Notes: generated by a model not told the origin, from the sequence alone. A stretch of DNA of 64,000 nt from Streptomyces agglomeratus (GCF_001746415.1 NZ_MEHJ01000001.1:2248501-2312500); one strand, 5' to 3'; counted from the first letter of the stretch, positions 17,916-26,771 are shown. Translations and numbers: made by a program.

Positions 17916-19313
17916 TCATGCCCGGGGCGCTGTGCGCGGGACCCTCACGGTCACCCGCAGCCCCTGGGGCTCGTTGCGGGCGTACGACATGCTCCCGCCG
18001 CCCCCGAGCAGCAGGGCCCGCGAGATGGACAGGCCGAGGCCCGAACCGCTGACGTTCTGATGGCGGGCGCTGCGCCAGAAGCGGTCTCCGACGCGTTCCA
18101 GCTCGTCGTCGGTCAGGCCCGGTCCGCCGTCGGCGACGGTGACCGTACACGCCTCCCCGTTCGGCACCACCGTGACCGTCACGTCCTCACCGCCGGGCGT
18201 GAACTTCAGCGCGTTGTCGATCACCGCGTCCAGGGCGCTGGAGAGCGCCACGGGGTCGCCCCACGCGGTGACGGCCTCCGGGCCCTCCCGTGTGAGGTGT
18301 ACGCCCTTGTCGTCCGCCAGGGGACGCCAGGCGGCGACCCGCTCGGTGACCAGCTCGCCGATGTCGATGAGCTGGAGGTGTGCGGGGGCCTGCTCGGCGA
18401 GCGCCAGCCCGAGGAGGCTGTCGAGGACCTGGGCGAGGCGCTTGCCCTCGGTGCGGACGGAGGCGATCTCCTCGTTACCCTCGGGCAGTTCGAGGGAGAG
18501 CAGCTCGATGCGCAGGAGCAGGGCGGCGAGAGGATTGCGCAGCTGGTGGGAGGCGTCGGCAACGAAGGCGCGCTGCTGCTCCAGCACTTCCTCGACGTTG
18601 TCCGCCATCTCGTTGAACGAGCGGGCCAGGCGCCGGAGTTCCGGCGGCCCGCCGGCCACCGCGACCCGCGAGTTCATCACGCCGGTCGCTATGTCGTGGG
18701 TGGCCGCGTCGAGGATGCGTACGGGCCTGAGCACCCAGCCGGTCAGCCGGAACGCGGCGCTGACCGCGACGAGCATCGCCGCCGCCTCGCCCGCCGCGAT
18801 CAGCAGCCAGCCGTGCAGGATCCGCGAACGCATCTGCCCGGTCGGCGAATCGGTGACGACGACCGCGACCACGTCACCGTCCCGTACGACCGGAGAGGCG
18901 ACGACAAGGCGGCCTTCCTGCCAGGGCCACACCTGCGCCGGGTCGTGGCTGCGACGCTTGTAGAGCGCTTCCTGGAAGGCGACCCGTCCCTCGCCGCTCT
19001 CGGGAACGGTCCAGTTGTCGGGTGCGCTCGCCATCGCGACGCGGTCGCGGTAGAAGACGCCCGCCTTGATGCCGTACACCGCGTGGTAGCTGGCGAGTTC
19101 GCTCTCCAGCGTCTTGCGGCGCTCGTCCTGGCCGCTCTCCGTGCGCTCGGTGACGAACTGCGCGAGCGCCGCGAAGCGCGCCGTGTCGTCGATCCGGTCG
19201 ACGACCACGCGCTGCTGCTGCGCGGCCGCCACGCTGACGGCGAGCGGAAAGCCGAGCGCGAGCAGGATGCCCGCGAGCAGGACGATGAGCAGCGGAAGGA
19301 GGCGGGTGCGCAC
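17916..19313 (-). CDS. Two-component sensor histidine kinase (HAMP, HisKA, HATPase)
   Basis: A 465-residue membrane kinase. There is a transmembrane helix at ~7-28, an external domain of ~125 residues and a second helix at ~162-182. Then come HAMP (~183-237), HisKA with H-box SHQLRNPLAALLLR (His ~248) and a HATPase domain with N-box DNALKF, DGGPGL and SGSGLGLSI. The response regulator gene lies 6 bp upstream on the same strand, so the two form an operon with the regulator first. The external domain is not one I recognise. It faces the orphan TAXI gene tail to tail. Confidence 0.93.
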   Translation of the reverse strand: MRTRLLPLLIVLLAGILLALGFPLAVSVAAAQQQRVVVDRIDDTARFAALAQFVTERTESGQDERRKTLESELASYHAVYGIKAGVFYRDRVAMASAPDNWTVPESGEGRVAFQEALYKRRSHDPAQVWPWQEGRLVVASPVVRDGDVVAVVVTDSPTGQMRSRILHGWLLIAAGEAAAMLVAVSAAFRLTGWVLRPVRILDAATHDIATGVMNSRVAVAGGPPELRRLARSFNEMADNVEEVLEQQRAFVADASHQLRNPLAALLLRIELLSLELPEGNEEIASVRTEGKRLAQVLDSLLGLALAEQAPAHLQLIDIGELVTERVAAWRPLADDKGVHLTREGPEAVTAWGDPVALSSALDAVIDNALKFTPGGEDVTVTVVPNGEACTVTVADGGPGLTDDELERVGDRFWRSARHQNVSGSGLGLSISRALLLGGGGSMSYARNEPQGLRVTVRVPRTAPRA

Positions 19314-19319
19314 GTGGGG

Positions 19320-20030
19320 TTACGGGCCCTGTACGGACGCGGCCGGGGCGACGAGCCGGTAGCCCACACCGCGCACGGTCTCGATGAGCGCGGGCATCCT
19401 CAGCTTGGAGCGCAGGGAGGCCACATGCACCTCCAGGGTGCGGCCGGTGCCCTCCCAGCTCGTACGCCAGACCTCGCTGATGATCTGTTCCCGTCGGAAG
19501 ACGACACCCGGGCGCTGCGCGAGGAGAGCGAGCAGGTCGAACTCCTTGCGGGTGAGCTGCACTTCGCTGCCGCCCACGCTGACGCGGCGGGTGGGCAGTT
19601 CGATGCGTACGCCGCCGAGCCGCAGGGCGCTGTCGTCACCCGGAGGCGGCGGGGTCTCGCCCGTGCTCTTGCGACGGCTGACAGCGTGGATACGGGCGAG
19701 CAGTTCGCCGGTGTCGTACGGCTTCACGACGTAGTCGTCGGCGCCCAGGTTCAGGCCGTGGATGCGTGAGCGGACGTCCGCCCGCGCGGTCACCATGATC
19801 ACCGGGGTGTTCCCGCGCTTGCGGATCTTGCCGCAGACCTCGTAGCCGTCCTGATCGGGCAGCCCCAGGTCGAGCAGTACGACGCCGAAGGGCTCCCTCT
19901 GGGCCGGCAGCAGTGCCTGGATGGCCTCCTCGCCGCTGCGGGCGTGGACGACCTGGAAGCCGTGGCGGACGAGGATGGCGGAGAGGGCCGCGGCGACGTG
20001 GTCGTCGTCCTCGACGAGCAGCAGTCTCAT
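19320..20030 (-). CDS. OmpR/PhoB-family response regulator
   Basis: A 236-residue regulator. The receiver domain (1-120) has the acidic pocket in VEDDDH, the phospho-acceptor Asp in VVLLDLGLPDQDG (~52), TARADV and Lys in YVVKPYDT (~103). A winged-helix DNA-binding domain (about 135-228) ends in the GVGYRL motif. ATG 20030 has a GGGGGGTG ribosome site; a longer in-frame start at 20075 lacks one. It is divergent from gluA with ~270 bp between starts, so it could act on that shared region, but this is only an inference. Confidence 0.94.
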   Translation of the reverse strand: MRLLLVEDDDHVAAALSAILVRHGFQVVHARSGEEAIQALLPAQREPFGVVLLDLGLPDQDGYEVCGKIRKRGNTPVIMVTARADVRSRIHGLNLGADDYVVKPYDTGELLARIHAVSRRKSTGETPPPPGDDSALRLGGVRIELPTRRVSVGGSEVQLTRKEFDLLALLAQRPGVVFRREQIISEVWRTSWEGTGRTLEVHVASLRSKLRMPALIETVRGVGYRLVAPAASVQGP

Positions 20031-20298
20031 GGCACCCCCCAACCGGTGAAATGTTCTTGAACAGGTCTCGCGCAATATGCCTCATGGCATAAACGCCGAT
20101 GCATCACGTTCCAGTCAAGACCCTTCCCGTTACGGGCATGTTCCGTTATGGAGCCGGTATCCCCGGCCGGAGTCCTGTTCACGCGGTGTGTCCGGTTGCA
20201 GCCGGATCGTTATGCTCAATTTCCGCTCAGATGTGATGACGCTGGTCGTAGCGGCTGACTAGGGTCCTCCCAACCGAGGAGGACGGAGCAAGAAGCCG

Positions 20299-21084
20299 AT
20301 GAGCGGAGTTCCAGTGACCAAGGCCGCCGATGACGCTGCCCCCGCAGCCGACGACCTGGTCGTGCTGAGCAACGTCAACAAGCACTTCGGCGCGCTGCAT
20401 GTGCTCCAGGACATCGATCTGACCATCGCCCGTGGCGAGGTCGTGGTCGTCATCGGGCCCTCCGGGTCCGGAAAGTCCACGCTGTGCCGCACCATCAACC
20501 GCCTGGAGACGATCGACTCCGGCGCGATAACGATCGACGGCAAGCCGCTGCCCCAGGAGGGCAAGGAGCTCGCACGGCTGCGTGCCGACGTCGGCATGGT
20601 CTTCCAGTCGTTCAACCTCTTCGCGCACAAGACGGTGCTGGAGAACGTCACGCTGGGCCAGATCAAGGTCCGCAGGACGGACAAGGCCGCGGCCGAGAAG
20701 AAGGCGCGGGAGCTGCTCGACCGGGTGGGCGTCGCCTCCCAGGCGGACAAGTACCCGGCGCAGCTCTCCGGCGGCCAGCAGCAGCGCGTCGCGATCGCGC
20801 GGGCGCTGGCCATGGACCCCAAGGTCATGCTCTTCGACGAGCCCACTTCGGCGCTCGACCCCGAGATGATCAACGAGGTGCTGGAGGCGATGCAGCAGCT
20901 GGCGCGCGACGGCATGACGATGGTGGTCGTCACCCACGAGATGGGCTTCGCCCGCTCGGCCGCCAACCGCGTCGTCTTCATGGCCGACGGCAAGATCGTC
21001 GAAGAGGCCACGCCCGACCAGTTCTTCAGCAACCCGCGCAGCGACCGGGCCAAGGACTTCCTGTCGAAGATCCTGCACCACTGA
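20299..21084 (+). CDS. gluA: Glutamate ABC transporter ATP-binding protein
   Basis: A 261-residue ATPase of the polar amino acid importer family. It has Walker [10 protein letters not shown] near residue 54, Q-loop FQSFN, signature LSGGQQQR, Walker [13 protein letters not shown] and the H-loop His in VVTHEMGF. It is the first gene of an ATPase, binding protein, permease, permease set that matches actinobacterial gluABCD. Start ATG 20299. A small GTCCTCC/GGAGGAC hairpin lies just upstream, close to the ribosome-binding region (20261-20283). Confidence 0.94.
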   Translation: MSGVPVTKAADDAAPAADDLVVLSNVNKHFGALHVLQDIDLTIARGEVVVVIGPSGSGKSTLCRTINRLETIDSGAITIDGKPLPQEGKELARLRADVGMVFQSFNLFAHKTVLENVTLGQIKVRRTDKAAAEKKARELLDRVGVASQADKYPAQLSGGQQQRVAIARALAMDPKVMLFDEPTSALDPEMINEVLEAMQQLARDGMTMVVVTHEMGFARSAANRVVFMADGKIVEEATPDQFFSNPRSDRAKDFLSKILHH

Positions 21085-21139
21085 CGCGAGGTACTTCCAC
21101 GCGTCTTTCTCTCTTCTGCTGACACAAAGGATGTTCACC

Positions 21140-21976
21140 ATGCAGGTTCGTAAGGTCACTGCGGCGGCCGCCGTCGTACTCGCCCTCTCCCTCACCGCGA
21201 CCGCTTGTGGCTCCGGCGACAAGGACGACAAGGGTGCCGGCGGCAAGAAGATCACCGTCGGTATCAAGTTCGACCAGCCGGGCATCGGCCAGAAGACGCC
21301 GGACGGCAAGTACGTGGGCTTCGACGTCGACGTCGCCACGTACATCGCCAAGGAGCTCGGCTACAAGGCGAGCGACATCGAGTGGAAGGAAGCGAAGAGC
21401 GCCGACCGCGAGCTCATGCTCTCCCGCGGCGACGTGAAGTTCATCGCGGCCTCCTACTCGATCAACGACGAGCGTGCCAAGAAGGTCGACTTCGCCGGCC
21501 CGTACCTGCTCGCCCACCAGGACATTCTGGTCCGGTCCGACGACAGCTCCATCAAGTCCGCCGATGACCTGAACAAGAAGAAGCTGTGCTCGGTGACCGG
21601 CTCCACGTCGGCGCAGAACGTCAAGGACAAGCTCGCCCCCAAGGCCCAGCTTCAGCAGTACACGACGTACTCGCAGTGCCTCAACGGCCTTCAGAGCAAG
21701 GCGATCGACGCGCTGACGACCGACGACTCGATTCTCGCCGGTTACGCCGCGCAGAAGAACTTCCAGGGCAAGTTCAAGCTCGCCGGTCTGAAGATGACCA
21801 ACGAGAACTACGGCATCGGTCTCAAGAAGGGCGATGCCGACCTCAAGAAGAAGATCAATGACGCCCTGACCAAGATGGTCGAGGACGGCTCCTGGGACAA
21901 GGCCGTCGAGGCCAACTTCGGCCCGGCCGGCTACAAGCACGAGAAGGCCCCGAAGATCGGCAACATCGTCAAGTGA
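21140..21976 (+). CDS. gluB: Glutamate-binding lipoprotein of the ABC transporter
   Basis: A 278-residue extracellular binding protein. The signal peptide ends in lipobox LTATAC (Cys ~23), so it is lipid-anchored on the outer face of the membrane. The SBP family 3 fold is evident (KKITVGIKFDQPGIG, VGFDVDVATYIAKELGY, NDERAKKVDFAGPYLLAHQ). I chose ATG 21140 with AAAGGA eight bases upstream; ATG 21131 overlaps that site. A 12-bp hairpin follows before gluC. Confidence 0.94.
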   Translation: MQVRKVTAAAAVVLALSLTATACGSGDKDDKGAGGKKITVGIKFDQPGIGQKTPDGKYVGFDVDVATYIAKELGYKASDIEWKEAKSADRELMLSRGDVKFIAASYSINDERAKKVDFAGPYLLAHQDILVRSDDSSIKSADDLNKKKLCSVTGSTSAQNVKDKLAPKAQLQQYTTYSQCLNGLQSKAIDALTTDDSILAGYAAQKNFQGKFKLAGLKMTNENYGIGLKKGDADLKKKINDALTKMVEDGSWDKAVEANFGPAGYKHEKAPKIGNIVK

Positions 21977-21990
21977 AGCAGGGACTGATC

Positions 21991-22018
21991 GGCGCGCCGC
22001 CCTCCGGGGCGGCGCGCC
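21991..22018 (+). terminator. Intra-operon hairpin between gluB and gluC
   Basis: GGCGCGCCGCCC pairs perfectly with GGGCGGCGCGCC across a TCCG loop, starting 14 bases after the gluB stop. No T tract follows, so partial termination or 3'-end protection of the gluAB transcript is more likely than full termination. Confidence 0.8.
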
Positions 22019-22051
22019 GCGCCCTCCACACACGCGGAAGCGCGGGAGATC

Positions 22052-22717
22052 GTGTTCGACTTTCTTGAAGGTTATGACCTCTTGGGGGCCTTCTGGGTGA
22101 CGGTGCAACTCACCGTCCTCTCAGCCCTCGGCTCCCTCATATGGGGAACCGTGCTCGCAGGCATGCGAGTCGGCCCGATCCCCCTGATGCGTGGTTTCGG
22201 CTCCGCGTACGTGAACTTCGTACGGAACATTCCCCTGACCATCATCATCGTCTTCACCTCGCTGGGCCTCAACCAGACGATGGGCGTCACCCTCGGCGCC
22301 GAGGAGTTCGACAGCATCAACTTCCGCCTCGCCGTTCTGGGGCTGGTCGCCTACACGTCCGCCTTCGTCTGCGAGGCGCTGCGGTCCGGCATCAACACGG
22401 TGCCCGTCGGTCAGGCGGAGGCAGCGCGCGCGCTCGGCCTGCGCTTCACGCAGGTACTGACGCTGATCATCCTGCCGCAGGCGTTCCGGGCGGTCGTGGC
22501 GCCGCTCGCCAACGTATTGATCGCGTTGACGAAGAACACGACCGTGGCCGCGGCCATCGGTGTCGCTGAGGCAGCCTTCCTGATGAAGGGAATGATCGAG
22601 AACGAGGCAAACACCCTTCTGATCGGCGCCGTCTTCGCGTTCGGATTCGTCTGCCTCACCCTCCCGACCGGCCTGCTCCTCGGCTGGGTGAGCAAGAAGG
22701 TGGCGGTGAAGCGATGA
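22052..22717 (+). CDS. gluC: Glutamate ABC transporter permease
   Basis: A 221-residue membrane permease of the HisM/GlnP type, with about five helices and the EAA loop (EALRSGINTVPVGQAEAARALG) that contacts the ATPase. It starts at GTG 22052 with GGGAGATC before it. Its stop overlaps the gluD start (ATGA at 22714-22717), indicating translational coupling. Confidence 0.93.
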   Translation: MFDFLEGYDLLGAFWVTVQLTVLSALGSLIWGTVLAGMRVGPIPLMRGFGSAYVNFVRNIPLTIIIVFTSLGLNQTMGVTLGAEEFDSINFRLAVLGLVAYTSAFVCEALRSGINTVPVGQAEAARALGLRFTQVLTLIILPQAFRAVVAPLANVLIALTKNTTVAAAIGVAEAAFLMKGMIENEANTLLIGAVFAFGFVCLTLPTGLLLGWVSKKVAVKR

Positions 22718-23616
22718 GCTCCCTTCTGTACGACGCCCAGGGACCGCGCGCCAAGCGGCGGAACCTGCTGTACTCGGCCCTGTTCCTCGCCGTCGCCGCC
22801 TTGGTGCTGTGGTGGGTGATCGGCAGCCTGGCCGAGAAGGACCAGCTCGACTGGGAGAAGTGGCAGCCCTTCACCGACGGGCGTACGTGGACGACGTACA
22901 TCTGGCCGGGTCTCGAGAACACGCTCCTCGCCGCGGCGCTCGCCATGGTCATCGCGCTGCCCCTCGGCGCGATCCTGGGTATCGCACGCCTCTCCGACCA
23001 CAAGCTGGTCCGGGGCGTGGCAGGCACGATCGTGGAGTTCTTCCGCGCCATTCCCGTGCTGATCCTGATGCTGTTCGCCAATGCGGTGTACGCCGGATTC
23101 AGTGGTATCAGCTCCGACAACCGGCCCCTCTACGCCGTGGTCACGGGCCTGGTCCTCTACAACGCCTCGGTGCTCGCCGAGATCGTCCGCGCCGGCATCC
23201 TGTCGCTCCCCAAGGGACAGTCCGAGGCCGCCATGGCCATCGGTCTGCGCAAGGGCCAGACCATGCGGTCCGTGCTGCTGCCGCAGTCGGTCACCGCGAT
23301 GCTGCCGGCGATCGTCAGCCAGCTCGTCGTGATCGTGAAGGACACCGCACTGGGCGGCGCGCTGCTGACCTTCCCCGAACTGATGTCGACCATCAGCACG
23401 ATGAGTGGCTTCAACGGGAACATCTTCGCGTCCTTCATCGTCGTCGCGCTGATCTTCATCGCCATCAACTACGCGCTGACCACGTTCGCCGGCCGGCTGG
23501 AAGCACGCCTGCGGCGTGGCAAGAAGTCCACCGGCGCCGTGGTCGGAGCGGACGCGGCCGCCGCACTCTCCACTCCGGGGGAGTCCGCAGGGCCGGACGG
23601 CTCGGGCGGCGGGTAG
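22714..23616 (+). CDS. gluD: Glutamate ABC transporter permease
   Basis: A 300-residue permease, second membrane subunit of the importer. It has an N-terminal helix (FLAVAALVLWWVIGSL), the permease core and an EAA-type loop (EIVRAGILSLPKGQSEAA). A charged Ala/Gly-rich tail follows the last helix. It overlaps gluC by 4 bp and is followed by a hairpin at 23631-23658 that closes the operon. Confidence 0.93.
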   Translation: MSSLLYDAQGPRAKRRNLLYSALFLAVAALVLWWVIGSLAEKDQLDWEKWQPFTDGRTWTTYIWPGLENTLLAAALAMVIALPLGAILGIARLSDHKLVRGVAGTIVEFFRAIPVLILMLFANAVYAGFSGISSDNRPLYAVVTGLVLYNASVLAEIVRAGILSLPKGQSEAAMAIGLRKGQTMRSVLLPQSVTAMLPAIVSQLVVIVKDTALGGALLTFPELMSTISTMSGFNGNIFASFIVVALIFIAINYALTTFAGRLEARLRRGKKSTGAVVGADAAAALSTPGESAGPDGSGGG

Positions 23617-23630
23617 AACTGACGAATTGT

Positions 23631-23658
23631 GAGGCAGCGGCCACCGCGCCGCTGCCTC
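23631..23658 (+). terminator. Hairpin terminator after gluABCD
   Basis: GAGGCAGCGG and CCGCTGCCTC form a perfect 10-bp stem with an 8-base loop, 14 bases after the gluD stop. Confidence 0.8.
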
Positions 23659-23765
23659 TGTCACTTGACGCAAGCACCCGCAGTGGGTTGCATACGTTCT
23701 GTGATCGTGCACCGGGTTCCAGCTGCCACTTCCCACATGTCCGTACGGACTGGAGGGGACGCGCC

Positions 23766-25490
23766 GTGGACCCGGTGATCGTCGTTGGGGCGGGTCCTGT
23801 CGGGCTGGCTCTTTCGCTGGCTCTCGCGGGCCACGGAGTTCCCTCCGTCCTGCTCGACGAGGGAGCGGGCAAGGACGAGCCCCGTACGGCCCGCACGGCT
23901 CTTCTGCGCGCCGACACGGCGGAACTGGCCGAGCGGCTCGGCTGCACGACTGTCCGTGACGAAGGGACGCGCTGGACCGGCTGGCGGTCGATGCGGCGCA
24001 ACCAGGACGTCCGGGAGATTCGTTTTGGCGAGGACGGGGACCTGCCCTCCCCCGTACATCTGCCGCAGCACGACCTGACACGGGGGCTGCGGGACGCCGT
24101 CATGGCGCACGAACTCGTTCAGATCGTGCCGCACGGGCGCCTCGACACCATCGAGCAGGACGCCGACGGCGTCACCGCACACACCCGCGAGCCCGGGGCC
24201 ACCTGGTGGCGCGGCAGCTTCCTGGTCGGCTGCGACGGGGCGAGGTCGACGGTGCGCAAGCTCCTCGACGTCCGCTTTCCGGGCCGTACGGCGGTCGAGC
24301 GGCACGCCGTCGCGGCGCTGCGTACGGAGCTTCCGTGGGACGGCGAAGCGTTGCTGCACCGGATGCCGCCGTGGCGGTCCGGCGGACAGGAAGTGACCGC
24401 GCGCCCGCTGCGGGACGGTGTGTGGCGGCTCGACTGGCTGCTGCCGCCGCGCGGTGAACTCGTCACGCCCGAGGGCCTGGTGGCGCGGGTGCGGGACACG
24501 CTGGCCGGATGGTGCGGGGAGACACCTCCGTACGAGCTTCTCGACACGGGCGTGTACACGCTGCACCACCGGCTGGCCCGCAAATGGCGGGTGGGCCGGG
24601 CGTTCCTCGCCGGGGACGCCGCCCACCTGCTCGGGGCGCTCGGGACGCAGGGCCTCGACGAGGGGCTGCGGGATGTCGACAACCTCGCCTGGAAGCTGGC
24701 GCAGGCGTGGCAACTGGGCGCCTCGGAGAAGCTGCTCGACAGTTACCAGGCGGAGCGGCGTGCGGCGGTCGCCGCGCGGCTGCGCGCCGCCGACCAGGCG
24801 CTGCCGGTGCTTCGGGGCAGCGGTCTGCGGACGTACCTTCCCGGCACCGGGCGCGGGCACGACACGCTGCTGACGGACGGGCATCTGGGACGGGGCGCGC
24901 TGGGGGCGCCCCCGGAGTACACGCGCTCTCCGCTCGCACCCCCGCACGCCGAGGCGCAGACGCTGGTGGGTACGCCCCTGGGCGGGCCGGTCGCGGACGT
25001 ACGGGTGACGGCGCCCGACGGAGCCACGGTACGGCTGCGGGACCGGCTGGGCCGGGGGCGGCAGCTGGTGGTACTGGTCGCGCCGGGGACCGGCGTGTGG
25101 GACCGGCGGCACTGGATGACCGCCGGGGTGATGCCCCGGCTGGCCGCCGCGGTGACGGCGCTGCCGGTGCGTGCCGAACTGCTGGTCACGGAGGGCTACC
25201 CGGGGGCGTCGGCGCACACCGTGCTGCTGGTACGGCCCGACGGGCATCTGGTCGCGGCGTTCCACGGGGTGCGGCCGGCCGAGCTGTACGCGGCCGCGGA
25301 CGCGGCTCGCGGAGGGGCGCCAGCGGCGGCGCGCACGGGGCCCGGCCGGCAGCGTTCCGGTGAGGCGGAGGGCTCGGCGACGTCTGCGGGCGCCGAGCGG
25401 TCCGACCGACCGGAACCTGATGAGCGTACTGAGCGTGCCGACCGTACCGGCCAGGCCGACCCGACCGACCGGACAGCGGACATCAATTGA
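23766..25490 (+). CDS. FAD-dependent aromatic monooxygenase (PHBH-like, FAD_binding_3)
   Basis: A 574-residue flavoprotein hydroxylase. It has the Rossmann motif VVGAGPVGLALSLALAGHG (~5-23), the DG motif FLVGCDGARSTVRKLL (~155), and the GD motif AFLAGDAAHLLGALGTQGLD (~280). A C-terminal thioredoxin-like domain resembles those of phenol/3-HPP hydroxylases and rifampicin-type monooxygenases. GTG 23766 has GGAGGGG upstream. The last ~60 residues are charged, low complexity and rich in Arg, Asp and Thr; they are probably disordered and unusual for the family. The substrate is unknown, and no catabolic or antibiotic cluster surrounds it. Confidence 0.85.
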   Translation: MDPVIVVGAGPVGLALSLALAGHGVPSVLLDEGAGKDEPRTARTALLRADTAELAERLGCTTVRDEGTRWTGWRSMRRNQDVREIRFGEDGDLPSPVHLPQHDLTRGLRDAVMAHELVQIVPHGRLDTIEQDADGVTAHTREPGATWWRGSFLVGCDGARSTVRKLLDVRFPGRTAVERHAVAALRTELPWDGEALLHRMPPWRSGGQEVTARPLRDGVWRLDWLLPPRGELVTPEGLVARVRDTLAGWCGETPPYELLDTGVYTLHHRLARKWRVGRAFLAGDAAHLLGALGTQGLDEGLRDVDNLAWKLAQAWQLGASEKLLDSYQAERRAAVAARLRAADQALPVLRGSGLRTYLPGTGRGHDTLLTDGHLGRGALGAPPEYTRSPLAPPHAEAQTLVGTPLGGPVADVRVTAPDGATVRLRDRLGRGRQLVVLVAPGTGVWDRRHWMTAGVMPRLAAAVTALPVRAELLVTEGYPGASAHTVLLVRPDGHLVAAFHGVRPAELYAAADAARGGAPAAARTGPGRQRSGEAEGSATSAGAERSDRPEPDERTERADRTGQADPTDRTADIN

Positions 25491-25522
25491 CCGTCACAGG
25501 TGTGCGTGGTGTACTCCGGAGC

Positions 25523-25609
25523 GTGACCGACACCGATGTGCGCCTGTGGCGGAGGGTCCATATGGACCTCGTCCGCTATGCGGGCTGCGTGTGTCGTCCG
25601 TCCTGCTGA
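25523..25609 (+). CDS. Cys-rich leader peptide upstream of cysteine dioxygenase
   Basis: A 28-codon ORF, GTG at 25523 with CCGGAG before it, stop at 25607-25609. The peptide contains VRLWRRVHMDLVRY and ends GCVCRPSC, so three cysteines lie in its last seven residues. This matches the short actinomycete 'putative leader peptide' pattern found before sulfur-metabolism genes. It sits 85 bp before the cysteine dioxygenase start. By analogy with Cys-responsive leader ORFs described in mycobacteria, ribosome stalling at the Cys codons could sense Cys-tRNA supply. That regulatory role is inferred. Confidence 0.75.
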   Translation: MTDTDVRLWRRVHMDLVRYAGCVCRPSC

Positions 25610-25694
25610 TTCGCCCTTTCTTCTCGCGCGCTGTGCCGTGCCCTGCTGTGCGTCCGGCCGCGCGTTCTCGCGCAATCTTTCAGGACGGTCCTCT

Positions 25695-26300
25695 GTGTCT
25701 CTTCCCGTACGTTCCACTGGCGCGCCCGCAAGCGCTCCCCGGAACGCTCCGACTCCTCCCTCCCGCTCGTCCGCTCCTTCGTCCGCTCCCTCATCCGCTC
25801 CCCGGCCTGCTCCCTCGCCTGCGGAGCTGCTCGCGTTCGTGCGCCGTACCGCGGCTGATGCTTCCCTGGTGGCTTCCCTTCCGCTCGACCCGGAAGGCCG
25901 TACGTGGGTACGGCTCGAAGGGCCCGGCGGGAGCGAGGCGTGGCTGATCGGCTGGCCGCCCGGCACCGGTACCGGCTGGCACGACCACGGTGGCTCGCAC
26001 GGTGCCTTCGCCGCAGCGGCGGGCACACTGCGGGAGGAGTCGCTGGCGGCGCGCATCCCCACGGAGGGCTGGAAGACCCTCGAAGTGGCCGACGGGCTCG
26101 ACCGGGAGCAGCGGCTGACGGCCGGCCGGGGACGGGCCTTCGGCGCGCACCACGTGCACCAGGTGCTGAACGAGTCGGCGGACGATCACGCCGTCTCGGT
26201 GCACGCCTACTACCCGCCACTGCCGATGATGCGGCGCTACAGCCGCACGGGTGCGGTGCTACGTCTGGAGCAGGTCGAGCGTCCGGAGGAGTGGCAGTGA
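25695..26300 (+). CDS. Cysteine dioxygenase, type I (cupin)
   Basis: A 201-residue non-heme iron enzyme oxidising cysteine to cysteine sulfinate. The three iron ligands are visible: WHDHGGSHG (His ~95 and ~97) and HHVHQ (~152-155). A Ser/Ala/Pro-rich N-terminus (~40 residues) precedes the cupin. GTG 25695 is chosen, preceded by AGGAC; earlier in-frame codons run into the leader-peptide region. The stop overlaps the rhodanese start (GTGA), so the two are translationally coupled. Likely role: removal of excess cysteine, fitting the Cys-rich leader upstream. Confidence 0.9.
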   Translation: MSLPVRSTGAPASAPRNAPTPPSRSSAPSSAPSSAPRPAPSPAELLAFVRRTAADASLVASLPLDPEGRTWVRLEGPGGSEAWLIGWPPGTGTGWHDHGGSHGAFAAAAGTLREESLAARIPTEGWKTLEVADGLDREQRLTAGRGRAFGAHHVHQVLNESADDHAVSVHAYYPPLPMMRRYSRTGAVLRLEQVERPEEWQ

Positions 26301-26692
26301 GCGGCGAACGTATCGGCATCGACGAACTGTTGGAGCGGGTGCGCGAAGGGCTCGACCGGATCGGGCCGCAGGAGGCGTACGACGCCGCCGGGGCCGGTGC
26401 GCTGCTGGTGGACATCCGGTACGCCGCGCTGCGCGAGCGGGACGGGCTGATTCCGGGGGCACTGGTCGTCGAGCGCAACGAGTTGGAGTGGCGGCTCGAT
26501 CCCCAGGGCAGTCACCGGGCTCCGGAGGCCACGGATCACGATCTGCGCGTCGTGGTGATCTGCAATGAGGGATACGCGTCGAGCCTCGCCGCGGTGTCCC
26601 TGCGGCAGTTGGGGCTGCACCGGGCGACGGACCTCGACGGTGGGTTCCAGGCATGGCGGGCGGCGGGCCTGCCGGTGGTTCCTGCTCCGTAA
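26297..26692 (+). CDS. Rhodanese-like sulfurtransferase
   Basis: A 131-residue single rhodanese domain. The active-site loop CNEGYASS (Cys ~89) and the CDC25/rhodanese ends LLVDIR and LDGGFQAWRAAGLPV are clear. It starts at GTG 26297, overlapping the cysteine dioxygenase stop by 4 bp. It probably handles sulfane sulfur in the same cysteine-sulfur pathway. It is followed by a perfect hairpin. Confidence 0.92.
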   Translation: MSGERIGIDELLERVREGLDRIGPQEAYDAAGAGALLVDIRYAALRERDGLIPGALVVERNELEWRLDPQGSHRAPEATDHDLRVVVICNEGYASSLAAVSLRQLGLHRATDLDGGFQAWRAAGLPVVPAP

Positions 26693-26771
26693 GGGCGCAC
26701 CCGGTGACGCGTGCGGCGCTCTCGCTGCTGTCCGCGCCGCCGCCTGGTTCCTTTCTGTGCCGTGAGGGGCT

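Noticed and set aside
22411-24081. 556-codon minus-strand open frame across gluC, gluD and the monooxygenase start
   Set aside because: Antisense to clear coding genes, with low-quality composition.
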